64,000 nt of DNA from assembly GCF_015832195.1 (NCBI RefSeq), contig NC_052046.1, forward strand, positions 18,902,161 through 18,966,160. Direction: 5' to 3'. Below are positions 36,365-46,990 of the stretch, in pieces. The position numbers and the translations under genes are program-made. The notes below the pieces were generated by a model. That model was given only the letters and a program-made list of their open reading frames with translations. It was not told the origin of the DNA and searched no databases. The stretch is from Motacilla alba alba (lineage: Eukaryota > Chordata > Aves > Passeriformes > Motacillidae). The first letter of the stretch is position 1. Each line of letters begins with the position of its first letter.

Positions 36365-37379
36365 GTATATATATATATGTATATATCTATGCATGGGTAT
36401 GCAACAGTTCTAGTGGGAATAGCATCTGGGCATAACAGTACTTGAATGTAGAATTTAGGACATAGTTCATAACAATTTCTGTCATTGAACCAGCTTCTGG
36501 AAATTCCTAGCAGGACATTTAGTGTTTATGTAATGAGTTCTGGTCTCCTGTCTCTGGTGGCCAGTCAAAACCAGCCTGTTCAGTCAATGAATCATAAGCC
36601 TATGACTTTATAAAACATTTCATGTTCATAAAATTTTGTTATGGAAAGATCACAGATCAACATATGTGAACAATATGTGCATACTTCATCTCTTTGATAT
36701 TCTTATTTTATTAAATGAGACTATCTAATTTGTAACACCTATTATATTTGCTTTTCATTCATGCTCCAATCCATTTATGTCCTCTTTGAAGTCATCTTTA
36801 ATTTCTATATTCCCTTTTCCCTTCCCAATCTGTATAACCCACACAAACAAATTATATGTTTTTCTGTTGCTGTTGTGTCTCAATTTCTTACTTGAATATA
36901 ATAATATTCAAAATCCCATTAGGTTGTATGGATCTCTGTCTATCATCTTCGTAGAAACGAGGAACAAAGGAGCAAAAATTGTAAATATGCTCTTAAAAGA
37001 GCATATGTGTGGCAAAAATTTCTGGAATTTGTAGAGAGATTTAATGGAGTAGAAATATGTATTTATGAACAACTTTAATATGGAGATTCTTCTTCTCACC
37101 GATGTTGTAAAAAAATATTTAGAAACATGAAACCTAAGATCATAGTAATGATAGAAGTAATATTTTCAAGTACTGAAAATATTTTATTTCTAATACCAAA
37201 CATTTTCAATGCTAAATCAATCTTGCCTAATAGATCAATTTCTGTAACAGCCAAAGTAAGAACTCAAAATCAAGCAACTTTTTTTCTTTCATGGAACATT
37301 AGATTGATGTAAATGAGCGCTGTTTCACAATCAATTCTCTTATCAAGAATTTAGATATTACTAAAAATCCATTCATAAA
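35498..37379. other. Unique non-coding stretch with a TA microsatellite
   Basis: AT-rich. No gene or repeat family recognised other than the dinucleotide tract at 36332-36386. Confidence 0.4.
36332..36386. repeat. (TA)n dinucleotide repeat with TATG interruptions
   Basis: Alternating TA over about 25 nt, then TATG variants and a second TA block. Confidence 0.9.
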
Positions 37380-38194
37380 TGTATGAAAATCTGAAGGCTA
37401 TTTCAGTTAAAATTGCAGAATATACACTGGTGGCCAAAGTTGTCAATGACAATGAGGGCTTTTTCAAATACAGTAATAGCAAAAGGAAAACAAAGGACAA
37501 TGTGGACCTATTACTAAATGAGGGGGAAGAACCCTGTAACAGAGACAGAGAAGGCAGAGTTGCTGAATGTCTGCTTTTCATTGGTCTTCAATGGCAATAC
37601 CAGGCCAATACCAGATGTTGACCTGGGTCTCTCTGACTCACAAATCCAGGATAAAGGAATGTAGGAAGGAAGGCTTTCCCTTGGTCAAGAAGGATGGATT
37701 CTGAGAATACCTGTGCAAACTTGAGATTGTCAAGTCCGTGTGCTCTGATAGGATACATCCACAAGTGCTGAGAGAGGTGCACACCACAGTGAGGCCAGTC
37801 ATTATATCCCCTTGAAAGGTTGTGGAGATCGGAGAGGTTCCTGAGTCCTAGAAGAAAGCAAATATCACCCCAAAAGAACAAGAAGGAGGACAGAGAGGCC
37901 AAATTTCAGTCAGCCTCACCTCAGTCCCTGGAAAATCCTGTGGATGACAAGGTGATCAGGAATAGCCAGCATGGATTCACTGCAGATAAATCATGCATGA
38001 CCAACACAATTGACTTTTATGATTAAACAACTACCTGGATGGAGGAGGGGAGACCAGTGGAACCTCAACTTCAGCAAGGCTTTTGACACCGTCTCTCGCA
38101 ACATTCTTGTAGGAAAACTCAAGAGTTGTGGACTGGATGAGTGGACAGTGAGGTGCATTGAGAACTGGCTGAATGGCAGAACCCAGAGGGTCTA

Positions 38195-38281
38195 GTCACT
38201 GGCCCAGGGTCCAGCTGGATGCAGTCACTGGCCCAGGGTCCAGCTGGATGCAATCACTGGCCCAGGGTCCAGCTGGAGGCC
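38195..38281 (+). repeat. 29-bp unit in three tandem copies inside the CR1 copy
   Basis: Copies begin at about 38195, 38224 and 38253 (GTCACTGGCCCAGGGTCCAG, then GCTGGATGCA) with one or two substitutions. A partial fourth start (GTCACTGG) follows at 38282. The unit length is not a multiple of three, so each addition shifts the frame. Confidence 0.9.
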
Positions 38282-38463
38282 TGTCACTGGTGCTGTTCCC
38301 CAGGGCTCAGTACGTGGCCCAGGGATGTAACTTACTCATCAGTGACTTGGATGAAGGGACAAATGCCTCCTGAGCAAGTTTGCTGAGGATGCAGAGCTGG
38401 GAGCAATGGCTGATGCCCCAGAGGGCCATTCAGCCCTTCAGATGACCTCGACAGCTTGGAGAG

Positions 38464-38820
38464 ATGGGCAGAGAGGAACCTTCTGAAATTCAGCAAAGGC
38501 AAATGCAGGGTCCTGCACGTGGGGAGGAACAACCCCAGGTACCAGCACAGGCTGGGGCTGACCTGCTGGGAAGCAGCTCTGTGGAGAAAGTCCTGGGGGT
38601 CCTGGTGCACAAGAAGCTGTCCATGAGCCAGCAGTGTGTCCTGGTGGCCAAGAAGGCCAATGGTGTCCTGGGTGGCATTAGGAAGAGCATTGCCAGCAGG
38701 TGGAGGGAGATGATCCTGCCCCTCTACTCAGCCCTGGTGAGGCCTCACCTGGAGTGCTGTGTCCAGTTCTGGGCTCCTCAGGACAACAGAGACATGGGAC
38801 TCCTGAAGCAGATGAACTAA
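38464..38820 (+). pseudogene. CR1 ORF2 C-terminal remnant
   Basis: The longest surviving open stretch of the CR1 copy, 118 codons from ATG at 38464. It includes KVLGVLVHKKLSMSQQCV, VAKKANGVLGGIRKSIASR and LVRPHLECCVQFWAPQ, which follow the conserved CR1 ORF2 C-terminal pattern. It starts out of register with the reverse transcriptase part upstream and ends at a premature stop at 38818-38820, with the homologous sequence continuing in another frame. It is a dead fragment of a non-LTR retrotransposon, not a host gene. Confidence 0.85.
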
Positions 38821-39253
38821 AGAATAACAAAGATGATTTGGGCACCCAAGGATTTCTCTTGTGGGGAAAGGCTGAGAGAGCTGGGCCTGTTCTGCCTCAA
38901 GAAGAGCCTGAGAGAGGACCTGATCAATGTCTATCAGTGTCTGATGAGAGGGTGTCAAGAGCACGGACCAGGTGGTGTTGAGCAATAGCAGAAGAAGCAA
39001 TGGGCAGAACCTGACACAGAGAAGTTTCTCTTGAATGTGAGGAAGAACTTCTTTACTGTGCAGATGACTAGGCAGTGGAACAGATTTCCCAGAGAGTTTG
39101 TGGAGTCTCCCCCACTGGAGTCACTCAATAACCACCTAGATGCAATCCTATGTCATGTGCTCTAGAATGGCCCTGCTTTATCAGGGAGATTGGCCCAGAT
39201 GACCCACTTGTGGTCCTCTCCAGCCTTACCTGTTCTGGGATTCTGTGGTGTAG

Positions 39254-40984
39254 ATGAATGCCTCACTCCAAACATGCTTATTTCAGCATAGCAGCAACAC
39301 TGTATACAAACAATATAGCAAAAACAATAAAATTGCTTTCTACAGATAAAATAACATCAAAGACCATCAAAAATCCCAGAACATTTGTCCCTATTTTTTG
39401 TGAATCTCACAAAACTTACGTTTCATTTCCCTTCAAAATTAACACTTCAGTGTATTTTATTACCTGATTTACAGAAAGAAATTGCTTCAAAACAGACTAG
39501 TTCATGTTTATCAAGTGAATGAGATGTCTACTTGGGTTTTTTTACTGGCAAATTAATTTTTGTGGGAAATAAACATAATTCTATCACACTAATTAGTGTA
39601 TCATTAGAGCAGGTGCATTGAGACCAGGATTTACACCACACTTGCAGACACAGAAAGCAGTCAACAGTCTGCAAATCATTAATCTAATTAGCAACACATC
39701 GAGACTCACAACATACACTTTCCTTTTGCACAACTATCTGACCAAAAAAAAGCTAAACATGAAAAGTTTAGCCTCTCAAAAATTATTATAACCTCTCTAA
39801 GTTTCCTGATACGACACAAACAATTTAGGTCATTGAAAGTATTCTAACCAGTAGAGATAAAAATATTTCAGTAAGTGCTCCCATGTGTTTAATATATACT
39901 TGATGTACTAAAAGTATCCCGCATTGAAAATTTCTTCTTATCCAAGATGAACTACTTGAAAATTATTTTGTGGTGTTTTTAATGATATATAATATGTTTT
40001 TATTATACATTTACAATTAACTGTGATGAAAGATCTTTTCATGTTTAGCAAAAGAGAAAAAATTGGGTGCTTTGTTGTCTGAGAACATGAAAAAAAGAAG
40101 ATTACCAAAAATACTTACTAATAAATTTTGAAGACAAACACAATGCACAACACAAAGGTTCATTCCACCGGTGTATTTCAAAAGCCCTGTTATCACATCC
40201 CCACATCAATTAATGAAAATGTATCAATTAAAAACCATCCCAAATTGTCTATTTCACATAATCTTTATATATATAAAGACTTTATATATGGTCTTTATAT
40301 AGTCATATTCATATAATCTTTATAAAAAATTAACACTACTAAAGCTTTAGCATTGTTGGTTAGAATCAAGAGGATTCACTGAGAAGCTTCTCTTTTCAGA
40401 TAGCAACACATATATAAAGGGGGAAAAAAGGCATCCTAAAATCTGAGTTTATGAAATGAACTCCTTCCTAGAGAAATGTTACGGCAGAATATTTACATTT
40501 CTTCAGCCTTCCTTCAATTTCAGAATATGCTGAATTTATGGTACTTGCTTTTAAGGTTCAGGCTAAGGCAGGCAGACAGTGCAGTGACAAATTGGATGAC
40601 AGAGCTGGCTACATATCTTACAAATTTAAAAAACACTTGGGCAGGTATCCAAAGAAGAAATAGCTGCCAGCAGTTAAAAGTATTATTCCTCTTTACATCC
40701 TGTTTGCTGAGGTTGCTACTCACAACACTGACATATCAGCAGAAGGGAATTTGTATTGGCATACAAGTGCTTCAATGCAGAATTTAGAGTTTAAGCTGTG
40801 GTTCATTATAAGCTGATGGTCCTTAGAATTAATAATTTAACTTTTATAAAATTAATTCTGGTGCTGGGCATAAAGCTTGTCTCACAGAGGTGTGTGCTGA
40901 GGGCTCCAGAGGTGATAGGAGCCAATAGATGAACACAACTGAAATATTTCCAGGGAGTTAAGGCATGTTCTTCTGAAAAGCTGA
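39254..40984. other. Non-coding stretch, nothing recognised
   Basis: AT-rich. Short AT palindromes around 40258-40325 (repeated CTTTATATA pieces). The last 120 bp may already belong to the CR1 copy that follows. Confidence 0.4.
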
Positions 40985-42650
40985 CATAGCCAACAGCACA
41001 GGTGAAGTGCCTCTACATCAGTGGGTACAGATGGACAACAGAGAGGAGGAGCTGGAAGTCACTGTGCTGCTAAAAGGATATGAACCAGTTGCCATCTCTG
41101 AAAGATGATGGGATGAATTCCATGACAAGTGTGGCTACCAATGGCTACAGGCTGTTCAGAAGGGACAGGCAGGGATCTCTGTGGGTTGCCCTCTACATAA
41201 GAAATGAATGGAATGTGAAGGGCTGCCTCTGAAGAACAGCCAGAAACAGATCAAAACTTCATGGGTAAGAATCAGAGACTGAGGTAACACAGGGAACCTT
41301 GTGGATGGAGTCTGTTAGAGGCTGCCTGATCAGGGAGAGCCTGTTGACAGCAACACCTTCTTGCTCTAGCACAGGAGGCGCTGAACTCACCAGATCTCGT
41401 CCTGCTGGGGCTCTTCAACCCCCAACATCTGCTGGAAAAGAAGCACAGTGAGCTGCAGGCAATCCAGGGGACTACTGGAATGCACGGAGGATAACTTCCT
41501 AAGCCAGGTAATGGACAGCCCTGACAGAGGGGATGTGTTCCTGGACCTAATGGTCACCAGTGCAAGTGAGCTCATGGGTGATGTCAAGGATGGAGGCAGC
41601 CAGGGCTGCAGTGAACATCACTGCTGGATCTGCAGTCCCGAGGAATATGGGACAGGTGAAGAACACAGTCAGAACCCTGAATTTTAGGAAAGCAAACTCC
41701 AGCTGCTCAAGGAATTAGTCAGCAGGATGACATGGGAAACTGCCTTATGGACAAGGGAACAGAAATAAGCTGGCAGATCTTTCAAGACATTTTCCAAAAA
41801 TGACGGCAACTCTTGACTCAGAGTAAGAAATCAGGAAAGGAAGGGAAGAAACTGGCATGGATAAGTCAGGACCTGCTGGTTAAACTAAGGGGCAACAACG
41901 CACAAGCCAGGACAGGTAACCTGGGAAGAGTACAGGAATGCTGACTGGTTATGTAGGGATGGGATCAGCAAGACAAAGGCACAGCTGGTGCTGGGCTTGA
42001 CAAGCAACAGCTAGAAAAGGCAGGTCAAAAAAAACGTACTCTTCTGATGAACGTGTCTGACAAATTGGTAAAAATAGAGGATGAGGAAGGTGAGGTGCTG
42101 ACAATATGTCTTCCCACACCTCTTGAGTGGGTGAACCTCAGTGTGGGGATGGGGGGAACAAAGTCTCTCCCACTGTAAGATCAGGTTCATGACCACCTGG
42201 GGAACCCAAATATACTTAAGTCTTTAGTGCCTGATGAGATGCATCACAGAGACCTCGGAGAAATATGTGATGTAGTTGCCAAGCCACTCTCCATGATATT
42301 TGTGAAATCATGGCATCAGGAGAACTCACAGGTGACTGGAAAAAGGGAAACATTTCACCCATCTTTAAAAAGAATGAAATGAGTGCCCGGGGAACTACTG
42401 ACCTGTCAGCCTCCACTCTCTGCTTGGGAAGATCGTGGAACAGATCCTCCTTGAAGCTGTGCTAAGGAGGACAGGGAGGTGATTTGAGACAGCCAGCACA
42501 ACTTCACCAAGGGAAAGTCCTGCCTGACCAATCCAGTGGCCTTCTATGATGGACTGACCCAATCAGTGGACAAGAGAAGGGTTACAAATGTCATTTACCT
42601 AGACTTCTGTAAAGCCTTGAACACAGTCTCCCCCAACATCCTTTTCTCTA
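40985..42650 (+). mobile_element. Long CR1 LINE copy, 5' and endonuclease part, plus orientation
   Basis: Sense CR1 sequence begins near CAACAGCACAGGTGAAGTGC, runs through the APE-type endonuclease part (GTGGCTACCAATGGCTACAG; then a readable stretch 41448-41687 with SCRQSRGLLECTEDNFL and SPDRGDVFLDLMVTSA, the 'C.QSRRLLECIEDNFL' family pattern), the linker and the start of the reverse transcriptase part. It ends abruptly after CACAGTCTCCCCCAACATCC at about 42650. It lacks the 3' half, unusual for a LINE that normally loses its 5' end. A later deletion or rearrangement is implied. It overlaps the same motif present in the 37-39 kb copy, so the two are separate insertions and not halves of one element. 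Confidence 0.85.
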
Positions 42651-44489
42651 AACAGGAGAGAGAGGGATTTCATTAATGGGTGCAGTAAAATGCTATCACT
42701 AGGAACATGTTGGCAAGTGGCCTAGTAGAAATAAGTTTGGGCAAAAAGTGAAGGGAGAGAAAACAGTAACATGATTTTCATGAAACTCCATGCTTACAAA
42801 TTTCCTTAGAATAGATTCTGTTTTTCAAGTTACTCAGTGAAAAAAATTGCATACTGAGTAATTGTGAAGATATATTGGATCAATGCTCAATACAGATGTG
42901 ATTCAGAGTCAACATTTGTATTTGTAACCTGAACTGTGGGTATAGTGACTACAAAGCCTATTAAATTCCTTTTCAGAAATATTAAAATTTTAATATCCTA
43001 AATATGCTAATTTTATTTTACTTTAAATAAATGTCCTAAGTATCTGTTGTTTCCTACTAATACAGACATGGAGTTCTGTCTCATTTTTACATAGACATGT
43101 AAGTTCTATGTTCTTTAAGAACACAGAATGAATCCTTTATAATACAGGATAAGTTGTCTCATTCTCTACTGAAGTAAGAACTCCGAAATGGAAACAAATG
43201 TTATTTTTCTTATAATTTTAATTTTCTCCGTGAAGGGCTTCAAATAAATGAAAAAAAAAATTTGTACAGTCTGATAAAGCAATTCAAGTATAAAATTCCA
43301 GTCAGGCCTTGCAGACCAGATGGCTTTTAATTTTCTGGCAATGATGTTGATTGGAAGCCAGGATGTAAACTTCTTATTTTAATCAACTTTAGGCAACTGA
43401 GGGTTTTTTCTAATCATAGAAGCAGCTGCACACTGGAAGCATCTCAGTATCAATATTACTGTGTACAGTAAATGTTAGCCAAGACAAGTACAGCTATAAA
43501 CAATAATCTTAAGTAAAGTTCTAGACCACTGACTTTAAAGAGTCCAAAAATAAAAATTTTGGGTTTAATGAATGTGTTATTCTTCATTCTCCATTTCTGC
43601 AACAAAATTTCTAAAAAACACCAAAAAAAACCCCAACAAAAAACTTGGCATTGGGGTTCAGCAAGAAAAAAAACAAAAGAACAACTAAAATCTCAGGTCC
43701 TTCCTATAAAGCAAGTAGGTAAGAATTTAATATACTCTCTTTTTGGTATACTTTTAACAGAGTATATATAGAATGTTATTTGTGTTAGCAAGTTAATGAT
43801 TTGTTTATTCTTTTCAAATAAAAAAATAAGAAGAGGATTTAACTTGCAGTAAAAATAATGTTATAGTATCAAATTAGGAACTATTTATAAAATAAGAAAA
43901 ACTGGGAGTGTGTTTCAGAAGCTAGAAATAGGTTTTTCCATTTACCCAAATAGCCGTAATTCCAAAGGATATTAATTGAAAGAAATAAATTAATTGAAAG
44001 TATTTGAACAACTTTGCTTACCTCTTATTTTTATCCTAGGAAGGAAAATTAGAAAAATTCTAGATTGCCAAGCTGGATTATCTTCTTTGGCAAATTTTGC
44101 ACATTACTATGATAATTAATGTAATATGGGACAAATATTTGTCATGCTTGCAAAAGTGGTCACTTTTATTGGAAGATGTACTAAGTTTATCCTCATGATA
44201 TTTTGTCAGAGGCCAAAGATACTGTTTTTCCCTCCTGGTCTATTCTTTTATGTTTTTGTTACAATAGTACAAAGAACTCCCCATTCCTAACAGCTCTAAA
44301 GTAAACACTGAATATCACAGCATACATAAGACAGTGTTCTTGTAAACATTATTGAATATATTCCATATTTGCTCCAAATAGTGCATTTTTAATGCACATT
44401 ATCTTATGAAAAAAAATTGACATATTGATGACATGGACATGGATATTAAATATGCTGGAGCTTTAAGCCTACCCAGTGCAAGAGAAATA
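42651..44489. other. Non-coding stretch, nothing recognised
   Basis: AT-rich. A 14-nt piece at 44022-44035 on the minus strand lies between a very pyrimidine-rich acceptor (TTTCCTTCCTAG) and a donor GAG|GTAAGC, a chance microexon-like site. The opposite strand has an acceptor-like sequence at the same place. Confidence 0.4.
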
Positions 44490-44820
44490 AGGACAAAATG
44501 GAGAGAGTCCACCAGAGCAAAGGCCACTGGCGTGGCCAGGAACTGAAGCAAAGGGCATTCAAAGGGGAGGCTGAGGTAGGTGGGCTGGTTTGGTCTGGAT
44601 AGAGAAGGCTCAGACAAGGGGGAAACTCACTTCAGACTTCCACAATCTCGAGAGCAATTGAGAGAAGAAGAGGTAGACTGTTTCTTCCTAGGAGTGCTCA
44701 GTGAAAGGTCAGAAGGCAGCAATAATAAATTTCACCAAAGGATAACTTGTTGAGCAAAACGGAGAAACTTCCCAGGAGGATGTCCACCACTTGCTAGACC
44801 TATGCCTAGGGGGGCTAGGG
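44490..44820 (+). mobile_element. CR1 LINE fragment, plus orientation
   Basis: Sense CR1: TGGAGAGAGTCCACCAGAGC, then GAGAAGGCTCAGACAAGGGG and CTTCCTAGGAGTGCTCAGTG with AAAGGTCAGAAGGCAGCAAT. This subfamily carries the 'TTCTTCCTAGGGGTGCTCAG' variant. Diverged, no frame. Confidence 0.7.
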
Positions 44821-45047
44821 GATTTTTAAAGTTTTGAATTTCAGAGGTCATTGGAAAATTCAGCAAGGCTAGAAATGCCTATAATTTCTGATTTTGTCTT
44901 CAAATCACTCATTATTTTTTATCAATGCACTGCAGCAAGTCCTCCTTTAAATCATGTTTTGAAAGACACACCTAGTCTGAAGCTTTGATTATAAGTGTTT
45001 CACATTTGATTTCCTAGTCTTAAAGCTCTGCTTGTTTTTTTTCCCAA

Positions 45048-45050
<3 letters not shown>

Positions 45051-45093
<43 letters not shown>
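45051..45093. repeat. Poly(A) homopolymer, 43 nt
   Basis: Uninterrupted run of 43 A. CR1 elements do not end in poly(A), and no retrocopied gene was recognised upstream. Confidence 0.9.
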
Positions 45094-45102
<9 letters not shown>

Positions 45103-46780
45103 CCAGAGATCAATGACCTGAAGTATCAGAAAAAAAATTATCAGCTTATGGATGTGAACTCTGTGGATCACTTTCATTATTTAGTGCTATTCTTGAGATA
45201 TTTGCTTTTTTGGGCTATTTTAGACTGAAAAGTTTCAGTGAAGTTTTCTGTAATAAGCAATTACCTTTAGAAAGCATTACATATTATTATTCTAGAAAAG
45301 CACATTTATGATTAACTACAGAACTGGTAGTTACCATTTCTTTCATCTCACTGAATAGTGCAAGAGTCAAGATCATTAAATTGAACATTAGACCTTTTCT
45401 CTAAGGTTCTGGTATTATCCCAGTATAATCACAGCTATCAGCTGCTTATGCCTCTTTACCAGACTGATGAAAAATAATGTAAATAGCACACTGTAGCAGC
45501 TAATCTGTGTCTATCACATCTCTTTGAACCAGCAGTTGTTCAGATAGGCTGAAGTCTGTCTGGCAATCATTAGTGACACTTTCAGTGTTACAGAAAAGAG
45601 GTAACGCTGTGTCCACATGCTTCACATTAAAACATTACTGCTTTAATAGGTCTCTGTTCCTTGGCACGTTAACTATCTCATTGCCATTTTCCTTTCTCCA
45701 TTTAATATTTTTCTGTCACTCTCCTACATTCCTTATTATCAGAAAATCAGATACATGGCAACAGGATATTGAAATTTTGTCCTGATTATTGTCTAGAATC
45801 ACTTTTTCTGTGACTAGATGCTTCACTTACTGACTCTGTAAGGAATTTTTACTCTAATTCCTTGCAATTCACTTCATATTGCCCTTCTTCAATACCAATT
45901 TTTTAAAAAAATAACTTTAATCCAGGTATTTGCTAAAAAGCTGCAGTAAGTGCTCATAAGACAACTAGCTGCCAACTAGATTATGTCAAATTTCCCTCTG
46001 TTTTGTTAACAAAACATCAGGTCTTCTGTAGTGCAACTTTCATAACTCTGTATTATGATCAGAATATCATTCTAGCCTAGGGACAACATCAAAGATATTA
46101 ACTGAAACTTGCAAACTCCTGTTTGTAATAATAGAGTTATATTTTTGTGTGTTTACACAGTTTTTTTATGTAACAGGTTAATAACGATAGTTTAAAAAGG
46201 TGATATGCTTTGAAAACCTTTTTCCTATGTTAAATTTTTATTTACCATTTCCAGCATTCTGCTAGTTTGCAACTCAGATCAATTTTATTTCCTTTTTTAA
46301 ACATGACATTACAAAATATTTGGACTGCAGATTAATTTAATGCATGTTCTATGAGAACATGCATTATCAAGAACATTTTTAGTGGTATTATGAGAAGAAT
46401 AATTAGATTTATATTTTATGAAATTTGTTCATAGTGGATGAGTAAAGAAAAAAGGAATTAACAAATCATCCTTTCAAAATGGTGACATGGTCTGTGCCCT
46501 GGAAAGAATACCAAATTAATTGAGTTGTCCTTGAGTAGAGAAGTTTTCTAGCAGTTAAAGTAGTGAGAATAAGAGAGATAAATTTTTAAAGGACTTAATT
46601 GTGCCAAGATATTTCTGCCTTTGTGGAAAGACTATGTGAATGTGTATGACATAGATGTTCATGTACACAAGAGCTGGACCACTGAAAAATATTGAAATAA
46701 CTAACAGATGAATCAGACTACCAGGATTAAAGCATCTTGGGTGGATCTGTATTGGCAACACAATGTTGAACTATTTTTAG
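45094..46780. other. Non-coding stretch with a perfect hairpin
   Basis: AT-rich unique DNA. The only structured element seen is the 29-nt hairpin at 46338-46366. Confidence 0.45.
46338..46366. repeat. Perfect inverted repeat, 13-bp arms, 3-nt loop
   Basis: Arms TAATGCATGTTCT (46338-46350) and AGAACATGCATTA (46354-46366) with loop ATG. No mismatch. The centre TGTTCT-ATG-AGAACA contains two steroid-receptor half-site hexamers in everted order. The usual glucocorticoid element has the opposite order, AGAACAnnnTGTTCT. Confidence 0.9.
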
Positions 46781-46990
46781 GTTGGTGAGCCCATGATACT
46801 TTGAGCCATCAGGGAAGAGATGCAGCCTGTAGGTGTGCTCATGGCTGAGAGAGGAACTTAGCCATGGACACTACTGCACAGGGTACTCACAAATGCAAAA
46901 CACATGCTGCAATTGAGCAAGTCAGGCAGTTAAAGCCCCTCTTGTTTAGAGAATGAAGGCTGAAATGTAAATATGCCCATGCCTTGCAGT
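46781..46990 (+). pseudogene. pol: ERVL-type endogenous retrovirus pol remnant (integrase N-terminal region)
   Basis: This roughly 210-bp segment resembles the avian ERVL pol region just before and at the start of integrase. It includes a piece carrying the Cys/His-type zinc-binding part and the 'AIEQ' stretch that follows. Reading requires at least one frame change between the first and second halves. A stop interrupts the second half and further stops occur in the other frames. It is short, without LTRs beside it, and is a decayed fragment. The family call rests on memory of avian ERVL sequences and needs a search. Confidence 0.55.

Larger units (their letters stand above)
37380..39253 (+). 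mobile_element. Long CR1 LINE copy with broken reverse transcriptase ORF2, plus orientation
   Basis: About 1.87 kb, from the segment before the reverse transcriptase domain to the 3' tail (TTCTGGGATTCTGTGGTG). Recognisable ORF2 pieces in order are the GFFKYSNSKRKTKDNV linker (about 37460-37500), SQHGFTADKSCMTN (37966-38005), the SKAFDTVSRNI motif (about 38070), ENWLNGRTQRV (38160-38195), the metal-binding box at 38379-38390, and the C-terminal LVRPHLECCVQFWAP (about 38735-38780). The frame changes several times with stops. The catalytic FADD box reads F-A-E-D, so the second-to-last position has lost its aspartate. A 29-bp unit is triplicated inside it. It is not capable of retrotransposition. 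Confidence 0.9.

Noticed and set aside
37380..42650. The two long plus-strand CR1 segments as halves of one split element
   Set aside because: They overlap in the reverse transcriptase motif and are in reverse order for a single element, so they are separate insertions.
44022..44035. 14-nt minus-strand microexon with excellent acceptor and donor
   Set aside because: No partner exon or reading frame could be linked to it, and the plus strand has an equally good acceptor at the same place.
46345..46359. Glucocorticoid response element
   Set aside because: The half-sites are in everted order, not the AGAACAnnnTGTTCT order the receptor family uses.
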